NCBI GenBank assembly: GCA_003024985.2
Contig: PXIH01S0000054.1
Direction: 5' to 3' (one strand)
Length of the DNA: 12,300 nt
Source: Euperipatoides rowelli
Lineage: Eukaryota; Onychophora; Udeonychophora; Euonychophora; Peripatopsidae
The translations under genes and the position numbers were made by a program. Positions 1-7,179 of this stretch are shown piece by piece. Position 1 is the stretch's first letter, and every line of letters begins with the position of its first letter. The notes below the pieces were generated by a model. That model did no database searches and was not told where the DNA came from. It saw nothing but the letters and a program-made list of their open reading frames with translations.

Positions 1-2
1 TT

Positions 3-119
3 AACGATACGTTAGACATTAATTTAGCAGACCAGTTTGTTATGGGTATTTTCAACCCTAGTATTCAAAAACGACTACTAATTGAAGACGACACTAAACA
101 GATAACTGCTAAAATATAA
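3..119 (+). pseudogene. gag-like fragment of an LTR retrotransposon, cut by window edge
   Basis: The frame starting at base 3 is open from the window edge to a TAA at 117-119 (38 codons). It contains the run LADQFVMGIFNPSIQKRLL, followed by I-E-D. This resembles a conserved stretch of Ty3/gypsy-type gag proteins, in which an L-x-D-x-(F/L)-V-x-G-(I/L) segment is followed by I-Q-(K/R)-(K/R)-L-L and then an acidic residue. In intact elements the capsid would continue into a zinc knuckle, protease and reverse transcriptase. Here the frame stops soon after the motif and nothing of that kind follows, so I read it as a truncated relic. The start lies outside the window. A host exon derived from gag is possible but less likely. 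The family call rests on motif memory alone. Confidence 0.55.
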
Positions 120-540
120 TTACTGACAAATAATCATTATATTAAATATACAGTAATAAGAATATTAATATAGGATCGTCACAATCTTTACTGATAAATT
201 TCTATATTTTATGATTAGATTTCTCAATCATAAGATATATTGTAGTATATACAATAAACTGTTATGGTTTATATCTGCAGTATACACAGTGCTAGTTTAT
301 CACTCTTATATTTATTGGCAACCATTGTCATCCATTTAAAAAAATATACAACTTCTTATATATGAAATAAATTAGCCTCGTAAGCTAATTAAAAAAAATC
401 AGATTATCTAACAGTAAAGACTTATAAAATGATACATTTTACAATCATGTATTTGAAACATTGTGTACACATAATTTACTGTATATGGATTTTCAAACTA
501 TGCATTAACATAGTTTGAAATTTTTTTTTTTATATTTGTT
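120..540. other. AT-rich non-coding stretch with small hairpins
   Basis: No coding frame is visible here. Two hairpins can be seen. One is a 7-bp stem at about 370-390 (AATTAGC ... GCTAATT). The other is a perfect 12-bp stem at 491-520, listed separately. If the exon at 544-645 is real, this stretch, or at least its right part, is the upstream intron. Confidence 0.4.
491..520. repeat. perfect 12-bp inverted repeat just upstream of a candidate splice acceptor
   Basis: TTTCAAACTATG at 491-502 pairs perfectly with CATAGTTTGAAA at 509-520, leaving a 6-nt loop (CATTAA). It is followed at once by a run of T and then the candidate acceptor AG at 541-542. That is about where a branch point would lie. 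An effect on splicing is inference; it could equally be a trace of a short palindromic element. Confidence 0.7.
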
Positions 541-543
541 AGT

Positions 544-645
544 TGGCCTATTCCTGCAGAAGTGATACAGGTAACAACATTGAAACCTAACAGTACAATG
601 ATTGAGGGCACTTATAAACTTAAAAATTACATGAGAACTATACAG
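544..645 (+). CDS. candidate internal exon, unidentified protein
   Basis: A T-rich tract ends in AG at 541-542. The following 103 bases (543-645) end in CAG directly before GTAAG at 646, a good donor. The frame beginning at 544 is open for all 34 codons up to the donor. It starts W-P-I-P-A-E-V-I-Q-V-T-T and continues with an I-E-G-T-Y-K-L segment. The exon would enter one base into a codon and leave in phase 0. Its composition is clearly less AT-rich and more complex than the flanks. The pattern E-V-x-Q-(V/I)-T-T ... G-T-(F/Y)-x-L faintly recalls repeats in fibrocystin-like extracellular proteins, but the match is too short to name a product. No other exon of the same gene is firmly identified. 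A chance open frame cannot be excluded. Confidence 0.45.
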
Positions 646-1290
646 GTAAGATTTTAATTTATAAGACTTCAAACTTTCTTTATACTGTATATTTCATTTT
701 TTACATTATGATAAAAGTTTCCCTTAATTTTTTTATTTTTTAAAGAAAAACATTACTGATTACATAATCATGGTATATTCTATTATTTTACTGAAAATGA
801 GACTATTTCAGAAAGCACCGTTAAACTTATACTGTAGATTTGCTGCCCTGAGTATTACATATGCCAATGCCATCATTAGTATGAAAAAAACAATTTGTTT
901 TATATTCATGACCACTTTTTCTCTTACAATCATCACTCATTTTGAAAGACTAAAACAGTAGTAAAATCTAAAAAGAATTTAATGAATGAAACAAAAGACC
1001 CCCTCAAAAAAAAAAAAAATTGTTTGAGATAACTTTGACAGTTAGTTACTATCATTTTCATTATTTTTAAAAATAATTACTTTCGTAAAGGATTTTTTTT
1101 TTGCAATGATCGTTTTTAAACTGAATCGCCCTAATAAAAAAAATAAAAGTGAAGTTTAAATATAAAAAATTGCCTTGCCTTGTAGATTAAACAATTTGTT
1201 ATTAGTCGTATTTACACGGATTATAGGGATACAGAATTTTAGCATTTATATTTTCAAAATTTAGCATTATTTTATTTATTCAACTAAGGT
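646..1290. other. AT-rich non-coding stretch
   Basis: I see no supported gene or element. There is a chance frame of 63 codons at 770-961 (+) without recognisable motifs, plus several A and T runs. This would be the start of the downstream intron if the exon ending at 645 is real. Confidence 0.4.
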
Positions 1291-1293
1291 AGC

Positions 1294-1328
1294 GGGATAT
1301 TCACCCCGACGGGTGCTGTTCATATCCC
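1294..1328. repeat. GC-rich two-step hairpin in AT-rich surroundings
   Basis: GGGATAT at 1294-1300 pairs with ATATCCC at 1322-1328. Inside it, CACCC at 1302-1306 pairs with GGGTG at 1311-1315. The block of about 35 bp is far richer in G+C than its flanks, which suggests a relic of an inserted element or a short coding fragment. Neither strand gave a frame I recognise. Confidence 0.5.
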
Positions 1329-1383
1329 TTGTTTTGAGATAGTACAATATATTAATTGAATGAATGTTAACAATACAATAAAA

Positions 1384-1412
1384 ATACAGTAGATATTTAA
1401 TATCTACTGTAT
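1384..1412. repeat. perfect 13-bp palindrome ending in TACAGT/ACTGTA
   Basis: ATACAGTAGATAT at 1384-1396 is exactly complementary to ATATCTACTGTAT at 1400-1412, with a 3-nt loop (TTA). The outer TACAGT/ACTGTA resembles the ends of some Tc1/mariner-type MITEs, which insert at TA. It may be a highly reduced element in which the two terminal repeats have met. That reading is inference. Confidence 0.7.
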
Positions 1413-1583
1413 AACATATTTAAAATTAAAAACATAATCTTCATTTGACTCGTAATGGCAAATTCAGTTACGATTCAAGAAAAACTATAAAAATTAAAAA
1501 ATTTAAATTTCATATAGAACCTAGATAAGATAGATCTGAGTTATTGCAAGTGTGGTATATCTTATACTATTAGACTAGCAAAT
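1413..1583. other. AT-rich stretch, nothing recognised
   Basis: There is no supported coding frame, structured element or repeat here. Confidence 0.4.
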
Positions 1584-1648
1584 AAGCCCATTACATAAAG
1601 CATCAAACATTTTTTTAAGCCCGTTACACAGGCATCAAACATTTTTTT
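1584..1648. repeat. two-copy tandem repeat of about 33 bp
   Basis: Unit 1 (1584-1616) and unit 2 (1617-1648) share AAGCCC(A/G)TTACA, then GCATCAAACA and a run of T. They differ at a few positions and by one base in length. The units are too few to call a satellite. They resemble a local duplication with later mutation. Confidence 0.8.
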
Positions 1649-1751
1649 GATTTTTTTTTATCTAAGTGAAAAATAGTTCCCGTGCCGAGTGTAGATGGCG
1701 CTGATACTGGCTTCCGAACACGATCATATTCCAATTAGGGTTATAGATATT
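1649..1751. other. less AT-rich block beside a TIR element
   Basis: The stretch around 1680-1735 (with GATGGCGCTG at about 1694) is clearly richer in G+C than its surroundings. It ends in GATATT next to the TIR at 1752. No open frame is convincing. It could be an older repeat copy, or more of whatever the element at 1752-2996 inserted into. Confidence 0.35.
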
Positions 1752-2996
1752 CAGAGATGCCAACCATTCTGGATTGTCCGTAATTATTACTGATTTGCAT
1801 TAACTATTACGGCATTACGGAACAAGCAAAATTATTACGGAATTTTTAAATTGATCTTGATATTTTCCCCAGTGCAATAAAAAATATTGTTTCATTAAAT
1901 AAATCATTGTCTAAGAGTCAATACGATTGTAAAGATCTAGTAATAATAATAAAAAGTTTACATTACAAGGATGAAAATGTTGATATGCACTTAAAAATTC
2001 TAAATGTCATCTTTATAAATTTACAAAGATGGAATCGCTTCTTAGACTTTTTTTTTACAATGCTTGAAAGTTATTTAAGTTAAGCTAATTAAATGTAAAG
2101 TTCTTACTTTTCAAAAGATAAAGCAAAATCAAAGAAAATACCAATATATTTTTATTTAATCTTATAGTGGTAACCGTATCACGATTTACTTGTAAAGATT
2201 TTGCACTTTCATTTTTTTAAATGACTGACAAGCAAACTGAACTCAGAACTTATATATTACATCTCATAATTCTATTACAAAAGTAGTTAGTTTTTTAAGT
2301 AAAATCAGTAGATCTAGTGATAAATCAATAGATTTGGCAACTCATACAACTATAATTCATTAGGGACTGTACATATGCTATATTAGCAGATGCAGAAAGA
2401 AATTCAGATTTATCCAATTTATTTAAAACTATACTTTATGTTTAGATATTTTCATACCTATTACATTTATGGTAGTTCTCTTGCAATTTGCCTTATTTTT
2501 TTTAAATTATCTTAATTGGAAACCATGGTCAATAATTAGAAAAAGAAAAGATATTTATTTATGATCCTGCTGATTTAAAAAAAAAAGCATGCATACAGGT
2601 GAGCTTTTTTTTTTATTGATTCAACCGATCATAAATCTTTCAAGTCAATGTTTATACTAGGTCTTGTTGCATAATTTTATAACACACAGACAAATAATAA
2701 ATGCACAGTTTATTATTTAAATTATTATTTAGAGCAAAATAACAAAGCAGTAATTTTTTTTTAATAAATCACATTTAGTGTATTTCAGAAAAATATAAAG
2801 ATTAGTAATATACAGTATATTCATTTTCAATAGACTTTTTAAAAATTCACCTTATATTGTAAATGTAATTACCTATTATAATAAATCACTGCTTAAAGAG
2901 AGAACAATTAAAACTTTTTTATGATGACACCCCCCTCCCTTCGTTGTCCGGCATATTGTGATTACTGAAAATCATCTTCCAAGGTTAGCATCTCTG
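1752..2996. mobile_element. candidate non-autonomous TIR DNA transposon, family unassigned
   Basis: The left end CAGAGATGCCAACC (1752-1765) matches the reverse complement of the right end (2983-2996) at 13 of 14 bases. The flanks are GATATT at 1746-1751 and GATATC at 2997-3002, a possible imperfect 6-bp duplication. The CAG start and GCCAACC resemble ends of some hAT-type repeats, but the expected 8-bp duplication is not seen, so I leave the family open. Near the left end the 7-mer ATTACGG occurs three times (1806, 1814, 1834) and once inverted (CCGTAAT at 1778), a usual arrangement for subterminal transposase-binding repeats. No transposase frame is visible in about 1.2 kb, so the copy could only move with help. 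The right side abuts the 3' tail of the LINE relic. Confidence 0.55.
2557..2636. repeat. imperfect long hairpin inside the TIR element
   Basis: ATTTATGATC (2557-2566) pairs with GATCATAAAT (2627-2636), and A10-GC (2577-2588) pairs with GC-T10 (2603-2614). A mismatched segment lies between the two stems, and the loop is about 14 nt. The loop includes CAG followed by GTGAGC, which looks like a splice donor, but no convincing exon precedes it. Confidence 0.6.
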
Positions 2997-3002
2997 GATA
3001 TC

Positions 3003-3143
3003 TTAGTGTTCTGTGTCTTATCATTGATATTAAAGTAATTAGGATCAAATAAAATGTTCCTATATAAATCTATTTTACTACGTAACACAAGATATTACAA
3101 GACATATAATTTTTTTATGAATCAGTTTTCTTTGAGAAATTCA
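3003..3143 (-). other. probable 3' untranslated tail of the LINE relic
   Basis: This stretch follows the LINE stop codon on the minus strand and runs up to the TIR at 2996. It has no open frame. I see no clear poly(A) tail or short terminal repeat, so the LINE's true 3' end is not located; it may have been displaced by the element at 1752-2996. Confidence 0.4.
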
Positions 3144-3327
3144 CTATCTTTTTTTAAATAAGTTTAAATTATTAGAAATTTTAATACTGAGTGGAATATT
3201 GTTCCATAATTGTGTAGCAGTATTTATTAAAGGTAAGAGTTTCAGATTTCCTTTGTAAAACATAAATATTTTTTTCTTGAGTATAATGTGAATGGACTTG
3301 ATCAATTTGTATAAACAACTTAGTTAA
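3144..3327 (-). pseudogene. LINE ORF2 relic, C-terminal piece
   Basis: Read on the minus strand, this piece encodes the end of a non-LTR retrotransposon ORF2. Directly after the TTAA site comes L-T-K-L-F, then V-H-S-H-Y-T. Further on is L-W-N-N-I-P (3192-3209), a hallmark of the C-terminus of CR1/Jockey-group ORF2 proteins, then N-L-F-K-K-R and a TAG (3144-3146). A frameshift lies between the H-Y-T and W-N parts. It joins in frame with the piece at 5104-6074 if the TTAA-flanked insertion (3328-5103) is removed, giving P-L-Y-L-T-K-L across the junction. The copy is dead. Confidence 0.8.
3324..3327. repeat. TTAA target-site duplication, left copy
   Basis: TTAA lies directly before CCCTTTCCACTCC. 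The partner copy is at 5104-5107. TTAA duplication is the signature of piggyBac-superfamily insertion. Keeping one copy restores the LINE frame, which confirms the boundary. Confidence 0.8.
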
Positions 3328-3586
3328 CCCTTTCCACTCCAGCCCATTTCCGAAATATTGACTTCTACTTACTCCAATATAAATCTCAAAATTTTTTTAT
3401 TTTTTTTAATTTCAATTAGAAATATAGAAAAAAAATTTTAAAATGGTTTACATGAATATCTAATGATTTTTTTGCACATATGCAGGGATAATTAGGCCTA
3501 TGGTATAGGCTANTTATTGCTACAAACTTTAGACCACCATGTAAAGATTTTTTTTTTTTTTTTCAATTTAACAGTTTTTTTCTTGC

Positions 3587-3655
3587 TTTGTCGTTGAAAT
3601 TAATTAATGTCGCAACTAAAGGCTTTCATCGCATTTTGTCGTGAATTAATTAATA
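3587..3655. repeat. short direct repeat inside the piggyBac-like element
   Basis: TTTGTCGT(T)GAA(A)TTAATTAAT occurs at about 3587-3608 and again at about 3635-3654. The two copies differ by single-base gaps. Either it is a local duplication or it forms internal repeats of the element. Confidence 0.6.
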
Positions 3656-4249
3656 CTGAAAAACCTTTGATCTATGTATATAAAACATGAAGATCAATTA
3701 AAATATGATGTATTTGCATTATTTCGTTTTTATAGCTAAAACGAAAAATGAACAACTCTACCTATAATGTGTTTCAAATTAATTGAGTAATTTTCCAGAC
3801 ATTACGATAAATATTAATTAAAAAAAAATGTCTTTGTTGAATTTTTTTTTATTTTGGATAATTGAATTCTTTTTAAAAAAATAAATAGAAAATATATTTA
3901 AAGTTTATTTCTATTTTTTTAGATTTACTATTATTTATTCCATTGTGTCTTCATAGGGTAAAATGAGAACCAAATAACTAATCTATAAATGGCGAATGAG
4001 AGTCGACTTTGGAGTGGATGATAAATAACACATGTTGATTTTCAAAGTTATTTATTACACAAATTTATATACTTTTATATTATTTTGATCTAATTGAATA
4101 ATAGAAATAGTTTTCATAAAAAAAAATCTGACCAGTTTTACTAGTTGATTTATTGAATAAAAAAAAAAATGAATAACTTTTGATATCTATAATTTTTATT
4201 TCTTATAATTAGTATTTTTTTTTTTTTAAATCTCTTGGGATAATTAAAG

Positions 4250-4621
4250 ACAAATATATTTTGATTCTATGAGAGTAAAAAAAAAAAAAACTTTTGAAAC
4301 AGTTTTGATAATTATAATTACTAGTCCTCCAGTGTTGGTCGAAATTTGACCAATAAGAACATTTCCTTTGTAAAAAGCCACCACAATGCTAAACAATGAA
4401 TGTTTTAAATTTGATCTATAAATTTTAGCTATTGCACACCCTCTCCATATAAACTTTAACTGTGTCAAATCTCACACTCCTCCGTGCGCCCAATAGGCTT
4501 AAAAAGGGATCCAAAGTTTTCCCTTCACGTATTAATATATAGATTATTGAATTTGAGAGAAAAGTGAAATTGCTAATTGAAATTGTCAACTGAGATTCGA
4601 CTTTGGAGTGGAAAGAGTTAA
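4250..4621. repeat. right-end block of the piggyBac-like element, copy 1
   Basis: This block starts ACAAATATATTTTGATTC, holds a run of A and an ACTTTTGAAACAG segment, and ends in the TIR-like GGAGTGGAAAGAG plus TTAA. The same landmarks recur at 4931-5107. About 215 bases present here (roughly 4330-4545) are missing from the other copy. Apparent frames at 4244-4685 on the minus strand are shadows within this repeat. Confidence 0.8.
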
Positions 4622-4689
4622 TATTGATAATATATCCCTGTTCTCTAGTCATTGGTTTGTTTTCTGATCTGTGAAGAGTGACCATACAT

Positions 4690-4860
4690 ATACCCTGGTT
4701 GCTAAATCAACCAAGTCGTACGGACTGGTTATAAGTGATGATTATAAAGCTCCAATGATTAGATGGAAATATTTAATTTATATATTGTTCTTGAGTCTGT
4801 GGCATGGTAACCGCTTTGGGGTGTATTCTACTTGGTTGCTAAACTGACCAGTAGACATCC
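4690..4860. repeat. pair of quasi-palindromic GGTTGCTAAA repeats
   Basis: GGTTGCTAAATCAACCAAGT (about 4697-4716) and TTGGTTGCTAAACTGACCAGT (about 4833-4853) are related copies, each partly self-complementary (GGTT ... AACC, TTGGT ... ACCAG). They lie in the unique segment between the two right ends. Role unknown. Confidence 0.5.
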
Positions 4861-4930
4861 CACGGTGATATAATGTGGACAGTGGGTATAAATTAAGATA
4901 GGACTATTTTTTTTTTGATCCGTGTTGTTN

Positions 4931-5107
4931 ACAAATATATTTTGATTCTATGAGAGTAAAAAAAAAAAAAAACTTTTGAAACAGTTTTGATAATTATAAT
5001 AATTATTGAATTTGAGAGGAAAAAAGTCTACTCAAATTCGACCTTGGAGTGGAACTGCTAATTGAAATTTGTCGACTGAGATTCGACTTTGGAGTGGAAA
5101 GGGTTAA
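4931..5107. repeat. right-end block of the piggyBac-like element, copy 2
   Basis: This is a shortened copy of 4250-4621. It starts exactly one base after an undetermined base (N at 4930) and ends in GGAGTGGAAAGGG plus TTAA. It carries an extra subterminal TTCGACCTTGGAGTGG (about 5038-5053) beside the terminal TTCGACTTTGGAGTGG, so the tip itself holds a short direct repeat. Confidence 0.8.
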
Positions 5108-6074
5108 ATATAAAGGAGCTTGACCATTAATGCATTTCCATGCCATTACTCCTAAAAATAATTTCATACGTTCTACTCTCATCCAATTCAATTTATCTAG
5201 TGCTTCACTTGCACAGGGACGACCAGGTCCTAATACAATGAATCTAGCAGCTAAGTCAGACACTTTTTGGAGTTTAATTGATGATTCTTAATTACAACCG
5301 TTATATAGGATGCAGCAGTAGCCGAGTCTTGATAAAACTAGCGAGTTATATAAAATCTTTAAACCAGTTATCGGCAAAATTCTTTTCAGTTTCATTATAA
5401 ATAATAAAAGTCCCATATTTTTATATAAAAGATCTATGTGGGATTTCCAATTAAGTGACTCGTTGATTGCTACACCTAGAACCTTTAGAGTTAGTGCTGT
5501 CTTGAGCAATAAGGTTCTCATCAAAGTTTATTACCATGTTAGAAATATGAAGTTTAATCTTGTTCTTTCTTGAGCCTATTATAATAAACTTAGTTTTTGA
5601 TCTGTTAATTTGTAAGTGATTATGTGTAAACCACCCAGAAATTAGAGATAAGTCCAACTCAATTCTGGATTTCATAATTTCTGAATAATAAATTGTATTG
5701 TCTGCAAATAAGATAGCTCCACAGTATTTTAACATCCTTGGGAGATCATTAATAAATATAGTAAACAATATTGGCGAGATTATTGATCCCTGGGGTACTC
5801 CACATTTTACTGGCAGAAAAATTGATATTTCATTATTTATTTTTGATGCTTGCTTCCTATTGGATAGATAGTCCGAAAACCATATGCTGTCTAATCTAAA
5901 ATCTAGCTGTTAATTTATTCAACATCTGATGAGAAATGGTATCAAGTGCTGTCTTTGTCTATTGAGGCCACAGCTATTATTTTGTTTTCTTCTATATCTT
6001 GCCGCCATTCATCTGTCATTTTGACGAGATGTACATACTGAGTGGTTTTTTTCTAAAGCCACTCTGTTCTGAAA
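5104..6074 (-). pseudogene. LINE ORF2 relic, reverse transcriptase core and downstream domain
   Basis: This is the largest piece of a degenerate non-LTR retrotransposon ORF2 read on the minus strand. In reading order it shows Q-S-G-F-R (6052-6066), a V-K-M-T-D-E-W segment, then D-Y-L-S-N-R-K, and G-V-P-Q-G-S (5784-5801). Next are F-I-N-D-L-P and F-A-D-N (5697-5708), a changed form of the catalytic F-A-D-D box. The thumb region has L-K-R-I-L-P and S-R-L-G-Y. The downstream domain has L-A-A-R-F-I ... L-N-W-M-R-V-E-R ... W-K-C-I-N-G-Q-A-P-L-Y-L. These motifs fit the CR1/Jockey/L2 group. Frameshifts lie near 6045, 5900 and 5510, and a stop lies near 5286, so it cannot make an enzyme. The piece is bounded by the hAT-like insertion and the TTAA insertion. 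Confidence 0.9.
6067..6074. repeat. 8-bp target-site duplication, left copy
   Basis: TTCTGAAA directly precedes CAGGGGTGTCC. The right copy at 7172-7179 is TTCTGAAG (7 of 8 identical). An 8-bp duplication is the hAT-superfamily signature. Confidence 0.8.
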
Positions 6075-7171
6075 CAGGGGTGTCCATGCAATTTTGCCTT
6101 GGTGCCAAAGTTTAGAATTTGATCAGAACCAAAAATCTTACCTGATGCCAAGGACTATTTTAATCTTTTTTTCCAAGCTTCAGAAGTCTAGTGCCAATAC
6201 AATATTTTTTAAAAAATCATCTAAATTCATTTGAAATATAATAATTTTATTTTATTCATAATTATGATATTTGCATAAATTTGTGCATCTTACAACATTT
6301 TGTAAATATTTTAAAGGCAATACTTAATATTGAAGACAATTTATCTACATTACAGTAAATTATTACTATCCCCGTCACTTTTTTCCCCTCATCTTTTTAT
6401 ATATAGAAAGGAAATGATTTAATTTCTCTTTAGTCCATGGCTATAGTCATAGCAGCATTCAATGGGATGCTAACAGTCCTTTAATAATTTATAAGTTTAA
6501 TTTTAAAAACCAAATTCCAGAAAATTACTAGCATTAAATTTGCAGTAGCTTTTAATTGACGACCTTATCGTATAGTCTACTAATTTAAAATATTTTTAAA
6601 ATTTAGAAATAAAAATAAGGCAATAATAATAAAATGAAATCCATCTGGATGAGTAACTTTCAAGTGATTCTTCCGCTCATCCCTATGTATAATATATATC
6701 TATGCCTCGACTTATCACACTTATGATGAACTTAAACAAGTTTAAGAAACATCAACAAAAGTTAGAATCACAGGAGAAAACAAAAGTTTATTTCACAAGA
6801 ATGAGGAGAAATCAAAACACGGAGTTTGTTACATTTCTTTTTAAAAGTCTAAGCTTAATTAATGAAAGAATGAGACATTTTATTTTGAAAATATACAGTT
6901 TAAAAAACAAGATAGAAATGAAAAGAATCGAGGCATCGTTAATTAATGTAAGGAATGAGACATTTTATTTAGAAAATATACTGTATGAGATTTTTTTTAA
7001 AAAAAGTAAAGATAGAAAATAATATTTTTATTGCTGTCGCTATTTCATTTAACCATGTCGCTTTTTTGATGCTTAAAATATTTAATGTCGCTGGCTACAA
7101 AACCAATGCCGGAGCCATAAAAATTATGCTGTCGCAATTTATGGCACCATAGCAACAGTTGGACACTCGTT
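6075..7171. mobile_element. hAT-like non-autonomous element inserted in the LINE
   Basis: The left end CAGGGGTGTCC is typical of hAT ends, and the right end GGACACTCGTT is its imperfect inverse. Further in, TTGGTGCCA on the left matches TGGCACCA on the right. The flanking 8-bp duplication (TTCTGAAA/TTCTGAAG) and the restored LINE frame (A-S-E-Q-S-G-F-R across the junction) fix both boundaries. The element is about 1.1 kb with no transposase, so it is non-autonomous. Subterminal TGTCGC occurs four times near the right end (7035, 7056, 7086, 7130), a likely binding-site array. The TIRs have drifted, so the insertion is not recent. A 106-codon plus-strand frame at 6702-7022 lies inside, but it mainly reads through an internal tandem duplication and has no known motif. 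Confidence 0.85.
6857..7020. repeat. diverged tandem duplication of about 85 bp inside the hAT-like element
   Basis: ATTAATG(A/T)AAG, GAATGAGACATTTTATTT, GAAAATATAC and a later AGATAGAAA occur in the same order at about 6857-6917 and 6942-7018. The AATGAGAC landmarks are offset by 85 bases (6869 and 6954). This duplication explains the open frame that spans it. Confidence 0.75.
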
Positions 7172-7179
7172 TTCTGAAG
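7172..7179. repeat. 8-bp target-site duplication, right copy
   Basis: TTCTGAAG directly follows the hAT-like right end. It pairs with TTCTGAAA at 6067-6074. Confidence 0.8.

Larger units (their letters stand above)
3328..5103. mobile_element. piggyBac-like non-autonomous element with duplicated right end
   Basis: The left end CCCTTTCCACTCC (3328-3340) is the exact reverse complement of the right end GGAGTGGAAAGGG (5091-5103). TTAA flanks both sides, and the LINE reading frame is continuous once the element is removed. These features fit a piggyBac-type, non-autonomous element. No DDD transposase frame is visible in about 1.8 kb. It is unusual in having a second right end inside: GGAGTGGAAAGAG at 4605-4617 followed by TTAA (4618-4621). 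The block 4250-4617 is repeated in shortened form at 4931-5103. A related GGAGTGGA also occurs at 4011-4018 and at 5046-5053. The region 4622-4929 is unique sequence between the two right ends. Confidence 0.75.

Noticed and set aside
770-961. Open frame of 63 codons on the plus strand
   Set aside because: It shows no motif, splice context or compositional signal. Frames of this size are expected by chance in such AT-rich DNA.
2537-2600. Possible exon ending at CAG before GTGAGC
   Set aside because: A short open frame (Y-D-P-A-D-L) exists, but the upstream acceptor is poor, and the site lies in the loop and arms of a hairpin within a transposon.
4244-4685. Two overlapping minus-strand frames of 74 and 86 codons
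   Set aside because: They lie inside the repeated right-end block of the piggyBac-like element, are of low complexity, and do not resemble a transposase.
5003-5103. The C-terminal part of the 86-codon minus-strand frame as part of the LINE protein
   Set aside because: The LINE similarity stops at the TTAA (5104-5107). The remaining residues are a translation of the piggyBac-like right end, and the true LINE continuation is at 3144-3327.
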